Below are positions 43,372 through 53,037 of a stretch of DNA of 64,000 bases, one piece after another. A program made the translations under genes and the position numbers. The DNA comes from Herbaspirillum sp. YR522 (GTDB lineage: Bacteria > Pseudomonadota > Gammaproteobacteria > Burkholderiales > Burkholderiaceae_D). Position 1 is the stretch's first letter. Each line of letters starts with the position of its first letter. The notes under the pieces were generated by a model, which saw nothing but the letters and a program-made list of their open reading frames with translations, did no database searches and was not told the DNA's origin. The stretch lies in contig NZ_AKJA01000134.1 in the NCBI RefSeq assembly GCF_000282575.1, forward strand, positions 1-64,000. Direction: 5' to 3'.

Positions 43372-44754
43372 TCAAGCCGGGGCCGAGGAATTCACCGATG
43401 GCGCGCCCGGTCCGCTGGGCGGCGCCAGGCTGATGGCCGACAAGGGCAGGCTCAGGTGCACCGCTGCCCCGCCCTCGGCCAGGTTGCGGGCGCGTATGCT
43501 GCCACCCAGCTTGCGCGCCACGTTGACCACGAAGAACAACCCCAGCCCGCGTCCCGGCTTGCCCTTGGTCGATTGATAGGGCTTGCCGATCTGGTTGAGC
43601 ATCCATTCGGGAAAACCCGGCCCGCGGTCGGACACCTCCATGACCAGCAAGTCGCCTTCGCAGCGCACGTCCAGCGCCAGCCACTGGGGCGAGACCTCGA
43701 AGGCATTGTCGAGCACATTGCCCAGCATCTGCTTGATGGCCGAGTCGAACGCGACCGGCAGGTCCTGCTCGATCTGATTGAGATAGTCGAAGCGCACCAC
43801 CGGGCGCGAGCGGCGCCAGTCGTCGGCCACCGTGTCGAGGAAGGTGTTGAGGGTGGTCTTGACCGAGAACTCGCCACGCGCCTCGCCGGCCGACAGCAGC
43901 ACGCCGCTGACGATGGCCTTGCAGCGCTGCAGCTGGGCTTCCATTTCGCTGATATCGTCGAGCAGCTCGGCACGCTGGCTGATCTCGGGCATGCGGCGCC
44001 AGTCGCCCAGGATCACCGACACGGTGGCCAGCGGCGTGCCCAGTTCGTGCGCCGCGCCCGAGGCCAGCAGGCCCATGCGCACGATGTGGTCTTCCTCGGC
44101 GGCGCGCTGGCGCAGGTCGGCCAGCATGGCGTCGCCGGCGCGCAGGTTGCTGTTGATACGGGTGATGAAGAACACCATCAGCCCGGCATTGAGCAAGAAG
44201 CAGATCAGCGTGCCTTCGACGTACAGGCTGAAGAGCCCGTTGCGGTGGTCCGGCGGCAGCGCCAGCGGTTCCGAGAACAGCGCCAGGCTGGCCAGGCAGG
44301 CCATGGTGATGGCGACGATGGCCCAGCTCGACCAGGGCTTGAGCAGCACCGCGCCCAGGATGATCTGCATCAGGTACAGGAAGGCGAACGGATTGGTGAT
44401 ACCGCCGCTGAGGTACAACTGCAGCGTCAGCACGCCCACGTCCACCATCAGCGCCAGGAACAACTCGGCATTGGTGACCAGGCGCCGCTCGTGCCAGCGC
44501 AGGTGGCTGGCGATGTTGAAGGCGATCAGGCAGGACAGCACCTCCAGCATGTGCGGCATGGGCAGGTGGATGTCCAGCACCAGCACCACGAAGGCGATGG
44601 TCGAGATCTGCCCCAGCACCGCCAGCCAGCGCAGCTGGATGAGCAGCAGCATGTTCTTGTGGCCGGCCGGGTTCTCCTGCCCCTGGCGCAGCCGCTGCCA
44701 GCGTTCCTTGAGCGTGGGCGAGCGCCCCGCCGCCGCTGGCGCGCCCTCGCTCAT
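43372..44754 (-). CDS. regB: Redox sensor histidine kinase, RegB/PrrB-type
   Basis: Membrane sensor kinase of 460 residues. The N-half has about six helices and the quinone-associated motif GGITNPFAFLYLMQ, which in RegB senses the ubiquinone pool. The H-box is ASGAAHELGTPLATV and the ATPase region has NVLDNAFEVSP, DRGPGF and GRGLGLFFVV. The ATG overlaps the surf1 stop (ATGA). RegBA in other bacteria controls terminal oxidases and other redox functions; here the pair is built into the oxidase operon, so feedback on cyo is likely. Confidence 0.92.
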   Translation of the reverse strand: MSEGAPAAAGRSPTLKERWQRLRQGQENPAGHKNMLLLIQLRWLAVLGQISTIAFVVLVLDIHLPMPHMLEVLSCLIAFNIASHLRWHERRLVTNAELFLALMVDVGVLTLQLYLSGGITNPFAFLYLMQIILGAVLLKPWSSWAIVAITMACLASLALFSEPLALPPDHRNGLFSLYVEGTLICFLLNAGLMVFFITRINSNLRAGDAMLADLRQRAAEEDHIVRMGLLASGAAHELGTPLATVSVILGDWRRMPEISQRAELLDDISEMEAQLQRCKAIVSGVLLSAGEARGEFSVKTTLNTFLDTVADDWRRSRPVVRFDYLNQIEQDLPVAFDSAIKQMLGNVLDNAFEVSPQWLALDVRCEGDLLVMEVSDRGPGFPEWMLNQIGKPYQSTKGKPGRGLGLFFVVNVARKLGGSIRARNLAEGGAAVHLSLPLSAISLAPPSGPGAPSVNSSAPA

Positions 44755-45578
44755 AACGTGGCGGGCGCGCCCGCGCGGGCGCGACGACGCTCGTCGCGCA
44801 CCACCCAGACACCGGCGGCGGCGATCATCAAGGCCAATGCGTACCAGGTCAGCGCATAGACCAGGTGGCTGTTGTGGAAGGCGATCACGGTCAGGCCCCC
44901 CACCGGCTTCTCGGCATCCGGCGCGTTGGCGGCGTCGGCTTGCGACGAGGCACGGTCGGCATCGACGAAGTATGGTGCCACCGTGCCCAGGCCGCGGGCA
45001 CTGGCGATGGCCTGCACGTCGCGCGAGTACCAGCGGTTCTCGGCGCTGGCGTTCTCCCGCAGGAAGCCGCCGCCGGTCTCGCTCATGCGCAACAGGCCGG
45101 TCACGCTCGACTTGGCCCGGGCATCGGGCGCGGTGCTGGCAATGAGGCGAATCGGCGCGATCGAGACGAAGCCGCGGTTCACCAGCACCAGCTCGCCGGT
45201 CTCGGTCTGCAACGGGGTCAGCAACCATGAGCCGCTACCCAGCTCGGTGGTGGCCTGGACCGCGACGGTCTTGCTGTAGAGATAGCGGCCGCTGAGCGCC
45301 ACGCGCCGGTACTCGTCGCTGGCGGCCGACACCTGCGGCCATTGTGCCGGCCCAGGTGCGGGGGTGGGCGCGGCATGCACCCGGGCATCGACCTTGGCGA
45401 TCAGGTCCAGCTTCCATTGCAGGCGATAGACCTGCCAAGTTCCCAGCGCGGCGAACACGACAAACAAAAATCCCGCGCAAAGCGCCAGCAAAACCAGGCT
45501 GGTCCTTGAGCGGGATTTCAGGCCCGCTTGCGCGGGCTGTTTGCCTTGCTGCACGCCATTAGTTGGCGCCTGGCTCAT
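44751..45578 (-). CDS. surf1: SURF1-family oxidase assembly protein
   Basis: Inner-membrane assembly factor of 275 residues. It has the family build: an N-terminal helix (about 27-46) ending in GTWQVYRLQWKLDLI, a periplasmic domain with YRRVALSGRYL and VLVNRGFV, and a C-terminal helix (HLVYALTWYALALMIAAAG). SURF1 (Shy1) helps haem insertion into haem-copper oxidases. It is most often linked with cytochrome aa3; here it sits behind cyoD, with ATGA overlaps on both sides. Confidence 0.92.
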   Translation of the reverse strand: MSQAPTNGVQQGKQPAQAGLKSRSRTSLVLLALCAGFLFVVFAALGTWQVYRLQWKLDLIAKVDARVHAAPTPAPGPAQWPQVSAASDEYRRVALSGRYLYSKTVAVQATTELGSGSWLLTPLQTETGELVLVNRGFVSIAPIRLIASTAPDARAKSSVTGLLRMSETGGGFLRENASAENRWYSRDVQAIASARGLGTVAPYFVDADRASSQADAANAPDAEKPVGGLTVIAFHNSHLVYALTWYALALMIAAAGVWVVRDERRRARAGAPATL

Positions 45579-46060
45579 TTTGCGGGCGCTACCGCGCCGT
45601 GCTGCATGCCGGGCATGTCCTGCATCTGCTGCTGCATCGATTGCGGAACGGTTTCATTGCCCATGTGTTCAGGCGACATGGTTGGCATCATGTTGTGGTT
45701 CATGTGGTACATGACCCACAGCGAACCGGCCAGGGTGATACCGACGATGACCACGGTGAAGATCAGCGCCAGCATGTTCCAGCCGCCCTCGGACTTGCTG
45801 TTCATGTGCAGGAAGTACACGATGTGGACCACGATCTGGACCGCCGCAAACGCCAGCAGTACCAGGCCCAGCGTGGCCGAGCTTTCGATCGCCTTGGTCA
45901 TCACCAGCCAGAACGGGATGGCCGTGAGCACCACCGCCAGCACGAAACCGATGACATAGTCCTTCATCGAACCGTGGGCGGTATGATCCTCGTGGCCGTG
46001 ATGATCCTCGTCATGGTGGCCCATCGGGCGGGCCGGGTGTTCTTGGTGGCCGCGACTCAT
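45575..46060 (-). CDS. cyoD: Cytochrome bo3 quinol oxidase subunit IV with His/Met-rich tails
   Basis: Subunit IV of 161 residues against 109 in E. coli. The three-helix core (about 32-118) is typical: [44 protein letters not shown]. Both ends are extended. The N-tail carries nine His within residues 5-29 ([15 protein letters not shown]). The C-tail beyond residue 117 has about nine Met and four His ([11 protein letters not shown] ... [14 protein letters not shown]). Such clusters bind copper in other proteins, so a role in copper delivery to the oxidase is possible. It overlaps cyoC and surf1 by ATGA. Confidence 0.93.
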   Translation of the reverse strand: MSRGHQEHPARPMGHHDEDHHGHEDHTAHGSMKDYVIGFVLAVVLTAIPFWLVMTKAIESSATLGLVLLAFAAVQIVVHIVYFLHMNSKSEGGWNMLALIFTVVIVGITLAGSLWVMYHMNHNMMPTMSPEHMGNETVPQSMQQQMQDMPGMQHGAVAPAK

Positions 46061-46683
46061 GGCAGGACTCCCATCAGATAAACAAAGGTGAAGACGCCGA
46101 TCCAGACCACGTCCAGGAAGTGCCAGAACATCGACAGGCACATCAGGCGACGACCGTTTTCGGGTGTCAGGCCATGCTTGTTGATCTGGAACAGCAGCAC
46201 GATGAGCCAGATGATGCCGAACGAGACGTGCAGGCCGTGGGTGCCGACCAGGGCGAAGAACGAGGTCAGGAAACCGCTGCGGGCCGGGCCGGCGCCTTCG
46301 TGGATCAGGTGCAGGAACTCGTACAGTTCGAAGTAGATGAAGCCCGCGCCCAGCAGGCCGGTGATGGCCAGCCAGACCAGCGTGTTCTGCTTCTTCTTGG
46401 CTTGCATCGCCAGCATGGCGAAACCGTAGGTGATCGACGACAGCAGCAGCAGCGCGGTGTTGAGCGCCACCAGCGGCAGGTCGAACAGTTCGGCGCCGGT
46501 CGGGCCGCCTGCATAGTTGCGGCCCAGTACGGCATAGGTCGCAAACAGGCAGGCGAAGATCAGGCAATCGCTCATCAGGTAGATCCAGAAGCCCAGCAGG
46601 GTGCCGTTCTCAGGATGGTGATGGCGGGTGAAATAGCGCGAGCTTGGCGTCGCGCCGGCCGTGGTATTGATGGCTTCAGACAT
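46057..46683 (-). CDS. cyoC: Cytochrome bo3 quinol oxidase subunit III
   Basis: Membrane subunit of 208 residues with five helices as in E. coli CyoC. Typical segments are [44 protein letters not shown] and [15 protein letters not shown], and the C-terminal [18 protein letters not shown]. Its start overlaps the cyoB stop by 8 bases and its stop overlaps the cyoD start. Confidence 0.95.
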   Translation of the reverse strand: MSEAINTTAGATPSSRYFTRHHHPENGTLLGFWIYLMSDCLIFACLFATYAVLGRNYAGGPTGAELFDLPLVALNTALLLLSSITYGFAMLAMQAKKKQNTLVWLAITGLLGAGFIYFELYEFLHLIHEGAGPARSGFLTSFFALVGTHGLHVSFGIIWLIVLLFQINKHGLTPENGRRLMCLSMFWHFLDVVWIGVFTFVYLMGVLP

Positions 46684-48679
46684 GGCTGCTCAACAGGCGA
46701 GTGCGTTCTGCTTCCACACGGACGACTTCGTCGGCCGGAATGTAGTAGTCGCGGTTGTAATTGAAGGTATGGACGATAGTGGCCACCACCAACGCGGCGA
46801 AGAACACTGCCGCAGGCAGCCACATGTGCCAGATCAGGGTGAAACCGATCACTGCTGCCAGGGCGGCGATGATGAAACCGGCGCCGGTGTTCTTGGGCAT
46901 GTGGATGTCCACGAATTCACCCAGCGGACGCTGATAGCCGTGCTTCTTCATGTCGGTCCAGGCGTCGTTGTCGTGCACCACCGGGGTGAACGCGAAGTTG
47001 TAGGCCGGTGGCGGCGACGAAGTCGACCATTCCAGCGTACGGGCATCCCATGGGTCGCCGGTGACATCGGCCAGTTTCTTGCGGTCGCGGATGGACACGG
47101 CGATCTGGATGATGAACGAGGCGATACCGAGCGCGATCAGGCCAGCGCCCAGGGCGGCGGCAACGAACCAGATCTGCAGCGATGGGTCGTCGAAGTGGCT
47201 CAGGCGACGGGTCACGCCCATCAGGCCCAGCACGTACAGCGGCATGAAGGCCAGGTAGAAACCGACCAGCCAGAACCAGAACGAGCAACGGCCCCAGAAA
47301 TCGTTGAGCTTGAAGCCGAAGGCCTTCGGGAACCAGAAGTTGATGCCGGCGAACATGCCGAACACGACGCCACCGATGATCACGTTGTGGAAGTGAGCGA
47401 TCAGGAACAGGCTGTTGTGCAGCACGAAGTCGGCTGGCGGCACCGCCAGCAGCACGCCGGTCATGCCACCGATGACGAAGGTGATCATGAAACCGATGGT
47501 CCACAGCATCGGCACTTCGAAGCGGATGCGACCGCGATACATCGTAAACAGCCAGTTGAAGATCTTGGCGCCAGTCGGGATCGAGATGATCATCGTGGTG
47601 ATGCCGAAGAACGAGTTGACGCTGGCACCCGAACCCATGGTGAAGAAGTGGTGCAGCCAGACCAGGTACGACAGGATGGTGATGACCACGGTGGCGTAGA
47701 CCATCGAGGTATAGCCGAACAGGCGCTTGCCGCTGAAGGTCGAGACGATTTCGGAGAAGATGCCGAACGCCGGCAGCACCAGGATGTAGACCTCGGGGTG
47801 GCCCCAGATCCAGATCAGGTTCACGTACATCATGGCGTTGCCGCCCATGTCGTTGGTGAAGAAGTTGGTGCCGAAGACGCGGTCCATCGACAGCATGGCC
47901 AGCACGGCGGTCAGCACCGGGAAGGCGGCCACGATCAACACGTTGGTGCACAGCGAGGTCCAGGTGAAGACCGGCATCTTCATCATGTTCATGCCCGGGG
48001 CGCGCATCTTGACGATGGTCACCACCAGGTTGATGCCGGAGAGCAAGGTCCCTACCCCGGCCACCTGCAACGCCCAGATATAGTAGTCGACCCCCACATC
48101 CGGACTGAACAGGATGCCCGACAGCGGCGGATAGGCCAACCAGCCGGTGCGGGCGAATTCACCCACGAACAGCGAGGCCATCACCAGCAGCGCGCCGAAG
48201 GTGGTCATCCAGAAGCTGAAGTTGTTGAGGAACGGGAAAGCCACGTCGCGCGCACCGATCTGCAGCGGGATGACGTAGTTCATCAGCCCCGTCACCAGCG
48301 GCATGGCCACGAAGAAGATCATGATCACGCCGTGGGCGGTGAAGACCTGGTCGTAGTGATGCGGCGGCAGGAAGCCGGGATTGTCACCGAAGGCGACCGC
48401 TTGCTGGGCACGCATCATCAACGCGTCGGCGAAGCCGCGCAGCAGCATGATGATGGCCAGGATGATGTACATGATCCCGATGCGCTTGTGGTCGATACTG
48501 GTGAACCAGTCGCGCCACAACATGCCCCACAGGCGATATTTGGTCAGCAGACCCAGCACCACGACGCCGCCAATGGCGACCATGGCGAAGGTTACTAGCA
48601 GGATCGGCTCGTGCAGTGGAATCGCTTCCAGACTGAGACGGCCGAAGATCAGCTTTATCAAGTCAAAATTGTCAGACAT
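46676..48679 (-). CDS. cyoB: Cytochrome bo3 quinol oxidase subunit I
   Basis: Catalytic subunit of 667 residues with about 15 helices. It carries the haem-copper centre: the first haem ligand in [24 protein letters not shown] (CuB His with the cross-linked Tyr), LHHFFTMG (two CuB His), and [13 protein letters not shown] with the two later haem ligands. It reduces O2 to water with electrons from ubiquinol and pumps protons. It follows cyoA after 87 bases. Confidence 0.96.
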   Translation of the reverse strand: MSDNFDLIKLIFGRLSLEAIPLHEPILLVTFAMVAIGGVVVLGLLTKYRLWGMLWRDWFTSIDHKRIGIMYIILAIIMLLRGFADALMMRAQQAVAFGDNPGFLPPHHYDQVFTAHGVIMIFFVAMPLVTGLMNYVIPLQIGARDVAFPFLNNFSFWMTTFGALLVMASLFVGEFARTGWLAYPPLSGILFSPDVGVDYYIWALQVAGVGTLLSGINLVVTIVKMRAPGMNMMKMPVFTWTSLCTNVLIVAAFPVLTAVLAMLSMDRVFGTNFFTNDMGGNAMMYVNLIWIWGHPEVYILVLPAFGIFSEIVSTFSGKRLFGYTSMVYATVVITILSYLVWLHHFFTMGSGASVNSFFGITTMIISIPTGAKIFNWLFTMYRGRIRFEVPMLWTIGFMITFVIGGMTGVLLAVPPADFVLHNSLFLIAHFHNVIIGGVVFGMFAGINFWFPKAFGFKLNDFWGRCSFWFWLVGFYLAFMPLYVLGLMGVTRRLSHFDDPSLQIWFVAAALGAGLIALGIASFIIQIAVSIRDRKKLADVTGDPWDARTLEWSTSSPPPAYNFAFTPVVHDNDAWTDMKKHGYQRPLGEFVDIHMPKNTGAGFIIAALAAVIGFTLIWHMWLPAAVFFAALVVATIVHTFNYNRDYYIPADEVVRVEAERTRLLSSHV

Positions 48680-48766
48680 CTTTACTTCCCGGGGAAAAAG
48701 GAAAATTCGGCGCGGCGGCGTGTTGCCACGCCATTGCCGCCAGTGCGAACACCAGGTTCACGACAC

Positions 48767-49696
48767 TCACTCATGCTTCTGGCCGGGCTTCACGTTCAAG
48801 TCCATGGACATCTGCTTGTTCAGGCAGACCGTGTCGGGCGCGACGCAGCGATTGACGATATCGTGGAACAAACCGGCGTCGACGGTGCCGAACAGGCGCG
48901 CTGGTTCACGTTCGCTGGGTTTTTCCAGTTGCAGGTAGTCGGCGCGCTTCATGGTGGCGCTCTCGGCCTTGGCCTTCTTGACCCAGTCGTCGAAACCTTG
49001 CTGGTCCAGGCCGTGGAACTTGAAGCGCATGTGCGAGAAGCCCGCACCGCTGTAGTTGGCAGAGAAGCCTTCGTACTCGCCGGGCTTGTTGATGACGGCG
49101 TGCAACTTGGTTTCCATGCTCGGCATGGCGTAGATCTGGCCAGCCAGTGCCGGGATGAAGAACGAGTTCATCACGTTCGATGCGGTGATCTTGAACTCGA
49201 TCGGCACGTCGACCGGCGCGGCCAGTTGGTTGACGGTGGCGATGCCCTGTTCCGGATAGATGAATAGCCATTTCCAGTCCAGCGCCACCACCTCGACCTT
49301 GAGGGTCTTGGTCTGCGGCGTGACCGGACGGGCCGAATCGATGCGCGACAGCGGACGATACGGGTCCAGCGTGTGGGTGGTGATCCAGGTCAGCAGGCCC
49401 AGGGCGATGATGATCAGCAGGGGCGCGCCCCAGATCACCAGTTCGAGCTTGGTCGAATGATCCCATTCCGGCTCGTAGGGCGCGGCGGTGTTGCTCTTGC
49501 GATAACGCCAGGCGAACAGCACGACCAGCGCGATCACCGGAACGATGATGAGCAGCATCAGGATGGTGGAAATGACGATCAGGCGTCCCTGTTGGGAAGC
49601 GATGTCGCCAGACGGGTTCAACACGACGGTGTTGCACCCTGTCAACAGCAGGGCCGGCAGCAGAAGCAAACCGCGACGCAGTTTTTGAGAAACCAT
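48767..49696 (-). CDS. cyoA: Cytochrome bo3 quinol oxidase subunit II
   Basis: Lipoprotein subunit II of 309 residues. The signal ends in lipobox LLTGC (Cys21). Two helices (about 40-62 and 83-103) precede a cupredoxin-fold domain (ALDWKWLFIYPEQGIA, NSFFIPALAGQIYAMPSM). It lacks the CuA cysteines, as in quinol rather than cytochrome c oxidases. ATG 49696 is taken; 49729 is also in frame, and neither has a good ribosome site. It is first in cyoABCD-surf1-regB-regA. No cyoE (haem O synthase) is in the operon. Confidence 0.94.
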   Translation of the reverse strand: MVSQKLRRGLLLLPALLLTGCNTVVLNPSGDIASQQGRLIVISTILMLLIIVPVIALVVLFAWRYRKSNTAAPYEPEWDHSTKLELVIWGAPLLIIIALGLLTWITTHTLDPYRPLSRIDSARPVTPQTKTLKVEVVALDWKWLFIYPEQGIATVNQLAAPVDVPIEFKITASNVMNSFFIPALAGQIYAMPSMETKLHAVINKPGEYEGFSANYSGAGFSHMRFKFHGLDQQGFDDWVKKAKAESATMKRADYLQLEKPSEREPARLFGTVDAGLFHDIVNRCVAPDTVCLNKQMSMDLNVKPGQKHE

Positions 49697-49850
49697 GGAG
49701 GAAAAGTCCAGTCGTATGTAGCAGAGCATGCTAATGTAACGGCAATAAAGTGTGTTGGCGATTGGACGTTTTGTCCCACCCTGTCATATAGCCACAGCCA
49801 GGATGGGATTTTCGTACTGCGACTGAACCTCTAACAGTGGGAGACAAGCC

Positions 49851-51191
49851 ATGGCAAGCACCAGTATCCACAACGGTCAAGTTTCCGGCGAATTCAAGCC
49901 GCATTCCGACATCCCCCCATCGAGCCGCGATCATGCGGTCATCGAGCCCGGCGAAATCGCCGTTGGTGTAGTGATCGGACGAGCGTCCGAGTATTTCGAC
50001 TTCTTTGTATACGCGCTAGCGTCGGTGGTGGTGTTCCCGGCCATCTTCTTTCCTTTCGAACAGAAGCTCGAGGGCACGCTCTACGCCTTCGTGATCTTTG
50101 CGTTCGCGTTCCTCGCCCGGCCCTTCGGCACGGTGATTTTCATGGCGATACAGCGGGCGTACGGACGTGAGGTCAAGCTGACGCTGGCGCTGTTCCTGCT
50201 GGGTCTTTCAACGGCCGGTATTGCCTTGCTGCCAACTTACGATCATATAGGCGTGTGGGCCATCGTACTGCTGTCGCTGTTGCGCGTGGGCCAGGGTGTC
50301 GCGCTGGGCGGCGCCTGGGACGGCTTGCCTTCGTTGCTGGCCCTGAACGCCCCCGAAAACAAGCGCGGCTGGTATGCCGCGCTGGGCCAGCTTGGTGCGC
50401 CGATCGGATTCATCGTCGCCGCCAGCCTGTTCGCCTACATGCTGGCAAATCTTACCACGGAAGATTTCCTGGACTGGGGCTGGCGCTATCCTTTTTATGT
50501 TGCCTTCGCGATCAACGTGGTGGCCCTGTTCGCCCGCCTGCGCCTGGTCTCCACACCCGAATACGCCAAGCTGCTCGACGAGCGCGAACTGGAACCGGCC
50601 AGCATCGGCGAGCTGACCCGCACCCAGGGTCGCAATATCGTCATCGGCGCTTTGGCCGCACTGGCCAGCTATGCGCTGTTCCACCTGGTGACCGTGTTCC
50701 CGTTATCGTGGATCAAGTTGTATTCGCTGCGTGAACTGGCCGGCTTCCTGACGGTGCAGATCTTCGGTGGCTTCATCATGGCCATCGGTATCGTGGTGTC
50801 GGGCCTGGTGGCCGACCGCTTCGGCCGGCGCACCACGCTGGGCACGCTCGCCTTGCTCATCGCCGTGTTGAGTGCCTTCGTGCCGACCCTGATGAACGGT
50901 GGCGAGCATGGCCAGAACACCTTCATCCTGCTGGGCTTCGCCTTGCTGGGCCTGTCGTATGGCCAGGCAGCCGGCGCCGTGACGGCCAACTTCCAGCGCC
51001 GCTTCCGCTACACCGGCGCGGCCCTGACCCAGGACCTGGCCTGGCTGGTGGGCGCCGGCTTCGCACCGCTGGTGGCCTTGGGACTGTCGGCACACTTCGG
51101 CATGGCCTACGTCAGCTTCTACCTGCTTTCGGGGGCAGTCGGCTCGCTGGCCGCGCTGAGCCTGAACCGCGCGCTGGAGGCCCGCGACTGA
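49851..51191 (+). CDS. MFS transporter, metabolite:H+ symporter type
   Basis: Inner-membrane carrier of 446 residues with twelve helices. It matches the MHS/ProP-ShiA-like group: GVVIGRASEYFDFFVYALASVVVFP near the start, then FLARPFGTVIF and LLRVGQGVALGGAWDG, and GLVADRFGRRTTLG in the C-half. GTGGGAGACAAGCC gives a strong ribosome site. Substrate is unknown: relatives carry organic acids, betaine or shikimate. It diverges from cyoA across 154 bases and ends at a strong terminator. Confidence 0.9.
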   Translation: MASTSIHNGQVSGEFKPHSDIPPSSRDHAVIEPGEIAVGVVIGRASEYFDFFVYALASVVVFPAIFFPFEQKLEGTLYAFVIFAFAFLARPFGTVIFMAIQRAYGREVKLTLALFLLGLSTAGIALLPTYDHIGVWAIVLLSLLRVGQGVALGGAWDGLPSLLALNAPENKRGWYAALGQLGAPIGFIVAASLFAYMLANLTTEDFLDWGWRYPFYVAFAINVVALFARLRLVSTPEYAKLLDERELEPASIGELTRTQGRNIVIGALAALASYALFHLVTVFPLSWIKLYSLRELAGFLTVQIFGGFIMAIGIVVSGLVADRFGRRTTLGTLALLIAVLSAFVPTLMNGGEHGQNTFILLGFALLGLSYGQAAGAVTANFQRRFRYTGAALTQDLAWLVGAGFAPLVALGLSAHFGMAYVSFYLLSGAVGSLAALSLNRALEARD

Positions 51192-51214
51192 CGCCGGTCT
51201 TCTTCGCACCCGGC

Positions 51215-51244
51215 AAAAACCCGAGGCCCGTGCCTCGGGTTTTT
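51215..51244. terminator. Bidirectional rho-independent terminator
   Basis: AAAAACCCGAGGC (51215-51227), loop CCGT and GCCTCGGGTTTTT (51232-51244): 13 perfectly paired positions, with an A-tract on one side and a T-tract on the other. It ends the MFS transcript. Confidence 0.9.
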
Positions 51245-51274
51245 CTTTGGTGCTGTTGTTTTTAGCGCCGAATC

Positions 51275-51321
51275 AGGAGAACCCTGATCCTGATTGCCGC
51301 GCAGCTAGGAGAAACCCTGAT
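51275..51321. promoter_or_regulatory. Direct repeats upstream of the spore-coat-U-like gene
   Basis: AGGAGAACCCTGAT (51275-51288) and AGGAGAAACCCTGAT (51307-51321) are nearly identical and 32-33 bases apart, about three helical turns, 104-150 bases before the start at 51425. The first also reads as an imperfect dyad (ATCAGG ... CCCTGAT). Spacing suggests tandem operator sites on one face of the helix. Regulator unknown. Confidence 0.5.
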
Positions 51322-51424
51322 TCTTGCCCCCCGCCCCCGGCTCTACAGTCGAGTTGTCCGGGCAAAGCGCTGGCGACGACCAGCGCGGCAATGATGCCAG
51401 TGGCAGGACCAGGGGAAACGAAAA

Positions 51425-51922
51425 ATGAAAAACAGCAAGTTCAGGGCATTGTGCATGCCACTGGTGTTTGTCATGGCGCTCAGCGGCACCCAGCCGGCCA
51501 GCGCAGCCAGCGGCCTGGGCAATATCAACGTCGCATCGACCGTGATCTCGGCCTGCCTGGTGGTGGGTTCGGTGATCGCCTTCGGCGCCTATTCAAGTAG
51601 CCAGGTCGACCAGAGCGGCAATATCACCGTGATCTGTACGTTCGGCACCAGCTACAACGTCGGCCTGGACGCCGGCAGTGGCATCGGCGCCACGACCGCC
51701 GTGCGCAAGCTCACCGGTCTTGGCGGCGGGCACCTCGACTATGCGCTCTACCGCAATTCCGGGCGCACCAACCTGTGGGGATCGAGCATTGGCACCGATA
51801 CCCTGGCCGCCACCGCCACCGGCCTGCTGCAGAGCCATACCGTCTATGGCCGCATTGCCGCCGGCCAGGCGCCCGCGCCCGATATCTACACCGACACCGT
51901 CACCATCACCCTGACCTATTGA
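51425..51922 (+). CDS. Secreted spore-coat-U (SCPU) domain protein
   Basis: Exported beta-rich protein of 165 residues. A signal peptide (about 1-28, cleaved after ASA) is followed by an SCPU domain: NINVASTVISACLVVGSVIAFGAYS, VICTFGTSYNVGLDAGSG and the final GQAPAPDIYTDTVTITLTY strand. Two cysteines (about 44 and 70) likely pair. SCPU proteins are pilins of Csu-type chaperone-usher pili. Here there is no chaperone, usher or tip gene nearby, so it is an orphan subunit. It ends convergent with the zinc-ribbon gene with a 7-base overlap. Confidence 0.85.
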   Translation: MKNSKFRALCMPLVFVMALSGTQPASAASGLGNINVASTVISACLVVGSVIAFGAYSSSQVDQSGNITVICTFGTSYNVGLDAGSGIGATTAVRKLTGLGGGHLDYALYRNSGRTNLWGSSIGTDTLAATATGLLQSHTVYGRIAAGQAPAPDIYTDTVTITLTY

Positions 51923-53025
51923 GCCGGCGCCGGCTGCGTGACCACGTCATGCACGAAGCGCAGCTTGTCGAGCACCGGGGTCGATAACGTGAAGGGATAC
52001 GAATCCGGCATGCCGATGCTGCGATTGAGGCTATTGAGGACATAGGTCAGCGCAAACCACTCGCTGGCCAGTTCATCGAAGGAACGGGTTTCGGCCGGCG
52101 GACGGGCGATCTCCAGGGACTGCTCGGACGCCTTGCGCGGGCGCAGTTGCATGCCGCAGGCAAACGCCGTTTCCAGGGTATCGAACATGTGCAGGTAATG
52201 GGCCCAGGTCTCGGCCCAGTCTTCCCACGGATGGCTGCTGGCATAGGAACTGACGAATTGCTCGTTCCACTGCTCGGGCGGGCCCTGGTCATAGTGGCGT
52301 TGCAGGCTTTCGCCATAGTCCTGGCGCTCGTCGCCGAACAAGGCCCGAAACGGCTCCAGCCAGCCGGTGCCGGCCACCAGCCGATCGAAATAGTAATGCC
52401 CGCTTTCATGCCGGAAATGGCCGAGCAAGGTGCGATAAGGTTCGGCCATCTGTTCGCGGGCCCGTTCCCGATAGGCGGGATCGGCCTCGGCGATGTTGAT
52501 CGTGATGACGCCGTCGGCGTGGCCGGTCAAGACCCGCTCGCCATGCGGCATGTCCTGCAAGAACTCGAAGGCCAGGCCGGTTTCCTGGTCGTCGACCTTG
52601 GGCACCGGCTGCAGGCGCAGCGTCCACATCGAATGCAGCAGCCGCCGCTTGGCCGTTTCCAGACGCCCCCACAGCACCCGGTTGCGCTCGTCTTCCAGCG
52701 ACGGGATCACACGCGTGAGGCGGCACGAGGCACACAGTTCGTTGGGGTCCTGTTCGTCGATCATCCAGTTGCAGATGTTCTCGCGCCAGTAATTGACGCA
52801 TTGGCGAAACACCCGCCCCTCGTTGACCTTGCGCACGCTGCGCCAGCGCTGGCTGGCCGGCGCCGACTGCGCCGGCTGCTCCTGCTCTTGCTCCTGCTCC
52901 ACCGGCAAATAGCTGTTGATGGCCTGCAGTTCGGGCTGGTAACCCAGCATCCAGCCGCAGCTGCCGCAAAAGGTGTTCTCGAAGAACACCTGGGCGTCAC
53001 AATTGTCGCAATGGAAGGTTTTCAC
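51916..53025 (-). CDS. Zinc-ribbon protein with putative metallopeptidase domain
   Basis: Cytoplasmic protein of 369 residues. An N-terminal zinc ribbon has C6-x2-C9 and C20-x2-C23 (FHCDNCD, TFCGSCG). A Gln/Glu-rich linker (about 43-52) follows, then more cysteines (C76, C85, C98, C101) that may form a second metal site. The C-terminal domain has HESGH (206-210) within GHFRHESGHYYFDRL, the zinc-peptidase motif HExxH. This matches the Peptidase_Mx family of putative zinc-binding metallopeptidases with zinc-ribbon head; its activity is unproved. It starts 9 bases before the beta-lactamase... on the same strand, upstream of it. Confidence 0.82.
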   Translation of the reverse strand: MKTFHCDNCDAQVFFENTFCGSCGWMLGYQPELQAINSYLPVEQEQEQEQPAQSAPASQRWRSVRKVNEGRVFRQCVNYWRENICNWMIDEQDPNELCASCRLTRVIPSLEDERNRVLWGRLETAKRRLLHSMWTLRLQPVPKVDDQETGLAFEFLQDMPHGERVLTGHADGVITINIAEADPAYRERAREQMAEPYRTLLGHFRHESGHYYFDRLVAGTGWLEPFRALFGDERQDYGESLQRHYDQGPPEQWNEQFVSSYASSHPWEDWAETWAHYLHMFDTLETAFACGMQLRPRKASEQSLEIARPPAETRSFDELASEWFALTYVLNSLNRSIGMPDSYPFTLSTPVLDKLRFVHDVVTQPAPAQ

Positions 53026-53037
53026 GGGATGGCCGTT

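Noticed and set aside
46661-48598. 645-codon plus-strand frame opposite cyoB
   Set aside because: Antisense shadow full of Asp/His/Gln; cyoB on the other strand has all haem and copper ligands.
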